Source of the DNA: Lytechinus pictus
Taxonomy: Eukaryota; Echinodermata; Echinoidea; Temnopleuroida; Toxopneustidae
DNA: 64,000 nucleotides
Assembly: GCF_037042905.1 (NCBI RefSeq)
Contig: NC_087259.1
Location: 21,486,001-21,550,000, forward strand
Direction of reading: 5' to 3'
Part shown: positions 60,166 to 64,000 of the stretch, one piece after another
Layout: every line of letters begins with the position of its first letter
How positions within the stretch are numbered: the first letter of the stretch is position 1
Position numbers and translations under genes: made by a program
The notes under the pieces: model-generated
What the model saw: only the letters and a program-made list of their open reading frames with translations
Told to the model about the DNA's origin: nothing
The model's database searches: none

Positions 60166-60288
60166 TCGAGGCCCCGGCGGCTACTCTTGGTATGTCGATT
60201 ATGATCCCGAGCGAAGCGAGAGATTCCCTAACTCGCATTAGGTCTGGCGGGCGCAGGCGATATATATTATCAGCCGCCGGGGCCTCGA
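60166..60288. repeat. GC-rich inverted repeat TCGAGGCCCCGGCGGCT
   Basis: 60166-60182 and its exact inverse AGCCGCCGGGGCCTCGA at 60272-60288, with a spacer containing GAGCGAAGCGAGAG. It adjoins the foldback element. 60290-60960 is otherwise empty. Confidence 0.85.
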
Positions 60289-60964
60289 GAAGAGGCTACC
60301 CCTCCCCCTGACAAATGAGATCGATTGAAGATAACGACAAGATAGGCGATTTCGATTTGTTCCACTCTGCGATCATGATCCAAGGTTGGTGCCTTCACGA
60401 TCTTAGGTGTGAATAATTACTACTCGATATACCACAAGCAGACGCCGATGAGGTATTGGTCCAGAACTATTTATGTAACATCGCTCATGGCTATGTGTCT
60501 ATCCTCGTCATCATGCTCATGTTGGCTATGAACATTTTCCAAAGTTAAATAGATCAGGTGCCGACATTTATCTTTCAAGAGAACATATTAATGTTTCTTG
60601 TAAAACACCTTAAATAATAAACCTTCATTTCAATAACAAAAACATAATTTATATCATGTATATTGAGCAATAGTTAATTGCTATTTTGGGCCAGCATCAC
60701 ATTAATCTGATCAAAATAAAAGCAACAAAAGACAAAATGAATAACATACATTTTGTCTCAATCATATCCCCCTTTTAGGATGTTGATTTGCGTGGAGATG
60801 TAGCCAGCATCTTAACGTATCCGATGTGTTCCACTTCGCCCCACACCCGGTATCACTCCATCCCCCCCCCCCCCCTCTGTCTCTCTCATACTCTCTGTAC
60901 CTTGGCTCATTTATTTTCATACCATTTTTCAATCGCTAAACATCCGATTTATAATATTACTTAA

Positions 60965-61534
60965 AGGTCAAGTCCACCCCAGAAAAATATTGATTTGAAT
61001 AAATAGAGAAAAAGCTAACTAGCATTACGCTGAAAATTTCATCAAAATCGGATGTATAATAAGGAATATGACATTTTAAAGTTTCGCTTATTTTTCACAA
61101 AATAGTGATATGCACAACTTAGTGACATGCAGATGAGATAGTCGATGATGTCCCTCACTCACTATTTCTTTTGTTTTTTATTGTTTGAATTATACAATAT
61201 TTCATTTTTACAGATTTGACAATAAGGACCAACTTAACTGACGCATATAGCATGATACAATGCTAATTCCACATGTTCAGGGAGGAATTATTAGAATATT
61301 TCATATTTCATTTAATAAAATACAAAAGAAATAGTGAGTGGATGACGTCACCAGTCTCCTCATTAGCATACCGACCAGAATGTGCATATAACTGTTTTAT
61401 GAAATTTAGCGAAAATTTAAAATGTCATAACTTTCTTTTTTTACATCCGATTTTGATGAAATTTTCATTGTTATTCTTGTTAGATTTTTCTCTTTTTATT
61501 CAAATCAACTTTTAGTTGAGGGTGGACATGTCCT
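60965..61534. mobile_element. TTAA MITE, family A copy 4
   Basis: TTAA (60961-60964), AGGTCAAGTCCACCCC at the left; GGGTGGACATGTCCT and TTAA (61535-61538) at the right. Confidence 0.85.
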
Positions 61535-61600
61535 TTAAGAAGACTTGTCTGGTACAATAACGTTCAGGGTGGGGGTAAACATATCTCTCCTATTAATTAC

Positions 61601-61858
61601 ATTTGAATGGTACAGCCATGGTACAGCTTATGAGCACCATCTCATTGTAGAAATCAAGGAGAATATCAGAAGTCGCCTTGTCCAGTGATCCGATGATCCG
61701 CTCAGCGGCTTGAAGCTGTCATCTCTGTCAATATACCAGCGATATGAGATAATACGCAGGACACCGTCACTGATGTAGCAGCTCCACCGATGGAGTGTGA
61801 ACGTGAGCTTGTTCCCCGCTTCTCTTAACTTTATCCATTTATCAAATCCTTCAATGTA
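61601..61858 (-). pseudogene. Coding-like stretch with an apparent frameshift, minus strand
   Basis: One frame (61858-61628) has 76 open codons and reads like ordinary protein (KWIKLREAGNKLTFTLHRW, then SCYISDGVLRIISYRWYIDR). Near 61710 a second frame takes over better (AERIIGSLDKATSDILLDFY, then NEMVLISC), ending at TAA near 61595. The switch suggests a one-base indel in a decayed exon or a sequencing error. GC is higher than in the neighbouring DNA. Family not recognised. Confidence 0.3.
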
Positions 61859-62819
61859 TTATCACAGGAGCTGACTTGACAATACCTCCGTGTTTTAAAA
61901 AAATATATACTTTCAGTCCATTGTTCAGGTTGTTTATTCAATCGCATTTTTTTACTTTGGATTGGATATCTTTATTCAAAGTTTGGTTATTAAAAAATTG
62001 AATTGAAGATAAAATTTAACTTAAAGTTGAACTTTAACCAGACAGGGTAAGATTACAGGAGGTTAAATGTGCAAATTTGGACAACACACTGCACATGGTG
62101 AAAATGTATAATAATTTAAAGAAAACAAAGCAAATAATGGATGATTTAATCTGAAGTTTAGAGGGCGAAGAACATAATAAGATATGCTTATATATCTTAT
62201 TAGGCATTTTTGCAGATTTTTGTTATAGGCTTCTAATAGACTAAAGATAACTGAATAATAATAATTTTTATTGTGATGAATACCGAAATATCTATATTTC
62301 AGAAAAACATCAATTTTTTCTAGTAATAAGGCCAACTTAAAATTGGCATTGTTGCAAACACGTATAAATTCTGCAAAACAGTGTCAAGGAGCATGAATGC
62401 GAAGGGGTAAGGATAAAAGTAAATATCTTGAATACGTCATATTAATTTTATCGCCTTTTAGTACTCGGGTGTTCGGATTAACATACTGAAAATAATGAAT
62501 GTGATAAGCACCTGGACACCAAGACGACATAATCAGAAACTCCTGGGATAGATAATGTTACCAGCATATAAAAACAGTATTCGCATTATCATTAAACCCC
62601 GGTTACATTTTTCCAGTGTGAATGTGACCGAAGTAGAAAAGAAGATGCACAATTTTTTTTTATAGATAAAGGATGACATGTTAAGCATGTTAAGCATAGC
62701 ATGCGAGTTTGTCATCTCCTCTAAAACTGTGCTGTGTATTATGCATCCCTTTACCGTTTCTGACCAGGCATGAGCTTCACGATACGCCGACTGCTGACTG
62801 ACGAGCTGGTGATACGACG

Positions 62820-62987
62820 TTTGCTCCGGCGACAATAATTGCTCCGGTTAGGGTTAGGGTTGCATTATAATTTCATGTCAGGTTTAGGGTTAGGGCTAGG
62901 GTAGGATATAGTGCTAAAACTTGGGTTGAAGTTGGTCATTCCATTAGTGTGTGGAATTTAAAGCGGAGCAATTGTCGCCGGAGCAAA
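62820..62987. mobile_element. Small inverted-repeat element holding telomere-like TTAGGG repeats
   Basis: Left TTTGCTCCGGCGACAATAAT (62820 on), right ATTGTCGCCGGAGCAAA (to 62987), inverted. Between them GGTTAGGGTTAGGGTT (62846 on) and GGTTTAGGGTTAGGGCTAGG (62881 on). Confidence 0.85.
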
Positions 62988-62989
62988 TG

Positions 62990-64000
62990 TCATGGAACCG
63001 ACTGACTGATCATGCATAGGCCTATGATATTCTTCACAAAGATGACAATGAGAAGATTGGGACAAGTTAAAGGAGTTGCAATTTGGTGATGGTCACAACA
63101 TGAAGATACAACTACATATTTATATCCCTGACAACAGCCGACGACGTAGACATGATTGATATATGTATAATCACAAATGGTTTAGTAAATGCCGTAGAAA
63201 TAAAATCGTAGATTTTAAAAGGAGTATGAACATGACACCAATACTTCGACTGTCAAATAATTATGTTCAGTTTAGTAGGAGTATGCATTTTTTTTTTTTT
63301 TTTTTTTTTGCTGTCCGTTTCCGCTATCATTATGTTGAGAGATTTACATTCACTTAACTTGTATATCAAATTCCGAGACAGACAGGAAATCATTCATTAA
63401 AAAAATAATAAAAAAACAAAAAAACAGCGGGGGTGTTTTTAATAAATCACTTTGTAACAAAAATCTATGTCCGCATCGCACCATTTTTAACATCTTCGAA
63501 AATTAGGAGTCTAAGTTCAATTTGATAAAAATGAATGCGAAAGCTTTATTCAAAATTTAACCTTTTGTAGAAAAATATAAGTATATTCGATGCATGAGGT
63601 CACTCTATATTATGAATACAAGCGAGAAAAAAAGTAATTGAGGTTCACACACCTAATTTCTGCCTCGTCCATCCGTGACACTCGACCCTAATTAGAATGA
63701 GAAAGTAACCATGGCAATTACACCCTCATGCACTTCTCAAAACAGTGATAAAGGGATACATGATACTTTCCAATGTTCATGCTCTTCTATACCACATATA
63801 ATATGTTGGGATTGTTGAATATAACATTCATATCATTTTTCTATTGACCGTGAGAGATAATTCTTGCGGGGTTCATAACAGTTCATAATTGGAAGTTTTC
63901 TTCTTTTTTCCGGACATTTTGCAATAACGCAAAGTTAAAAGTTTGTCTTTAGCTTCGGATAAGTCCCGAATGTGACTATCACTCTAAAAAAGTTATATAT
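62990..64000. other. AT-rich DNA to the window end, nothing recognised
   Basis: A 20-T run at 63290-63309 and A-rich stretches; no gene or repeat boundary seen. Confidence 0.45.

Overview
This is a eukaryotic genomic window, most likely from an echinoderm and probably a sea urchin; a hemichordate or other marine deuterostome is not excluded. The reasons are AT-rich DNA, spliced genes with GT-AG introns, animal-type proteins, tRNA-derived SINEs, and very many short inverted-repeat elements mixed with G/C homopolymer runs. No prokaryotic gene, rRNA gene, free-standing tRNA gene or CRISPR array was seen.

Three genes can be supported. (1) Plus strand, 15779-20493: a three-exon gene for an unrecognised, low-complexity, probably nuclear protein of about 1137 residues. 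It has four spaced F-(I/V)-S-P repeats, a SUMO-interaction-like motif and a lysine-rich tail. (2) Minus strand, 44417-30300: a complete six-exon OGG1 gene (8-oxoguanine DNA glycosylase, 391 residues). All splice sites were read directly, and the catalytic lysine and aspartate are present. (3) Minus strand, 52194-50518: a single-exon, type II Golgi carbohydrate 6-O-sulfotransferase of the CHST1/CHST3 family, 558 residues. Weaker coding-like signals lie at 22727-22800 (possible alternative last exon), 54069-54638 (possible exons, minus strand) and 61601-61858 (frameshifted coding-like stretch, minus strand).

The rest is mostly repeats. From left to right: a TA-flanked inverted-repeat element (1168-1985); a larger element of the same kind split by a 5'-truncated non-LTR retrotransposon (4349-6494); an array built on a GCGAAGCGC core (7335-9490); a TTCGGAA/TTCCGAA array (9595-9955); a degenerate C-rich array (13490-13960); an array carrying DR1-type motifs (23424-24365); nested elements around 27936-28635; TTAA-flanked MITEs at 32887, 41592, 45092, 45627 and 60965; a Tc1-like element interrupted by a possible solo LTR (35822-37863); a palindrome-rich GC MITE (38661-39198); a 450-bp trinucleotide microsatellite (55355-55800); a 2.8-kb foldback element (57368-60139); and a small element with telomere-like repeats (62820-62987).

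The three genes have no evident functional link. They are ordinary neighbours in a repeat-dense intergenic landscape. The OGG1 introns alone hold at least nine mobile-element copies, some within about 40-75 bp of an exon.
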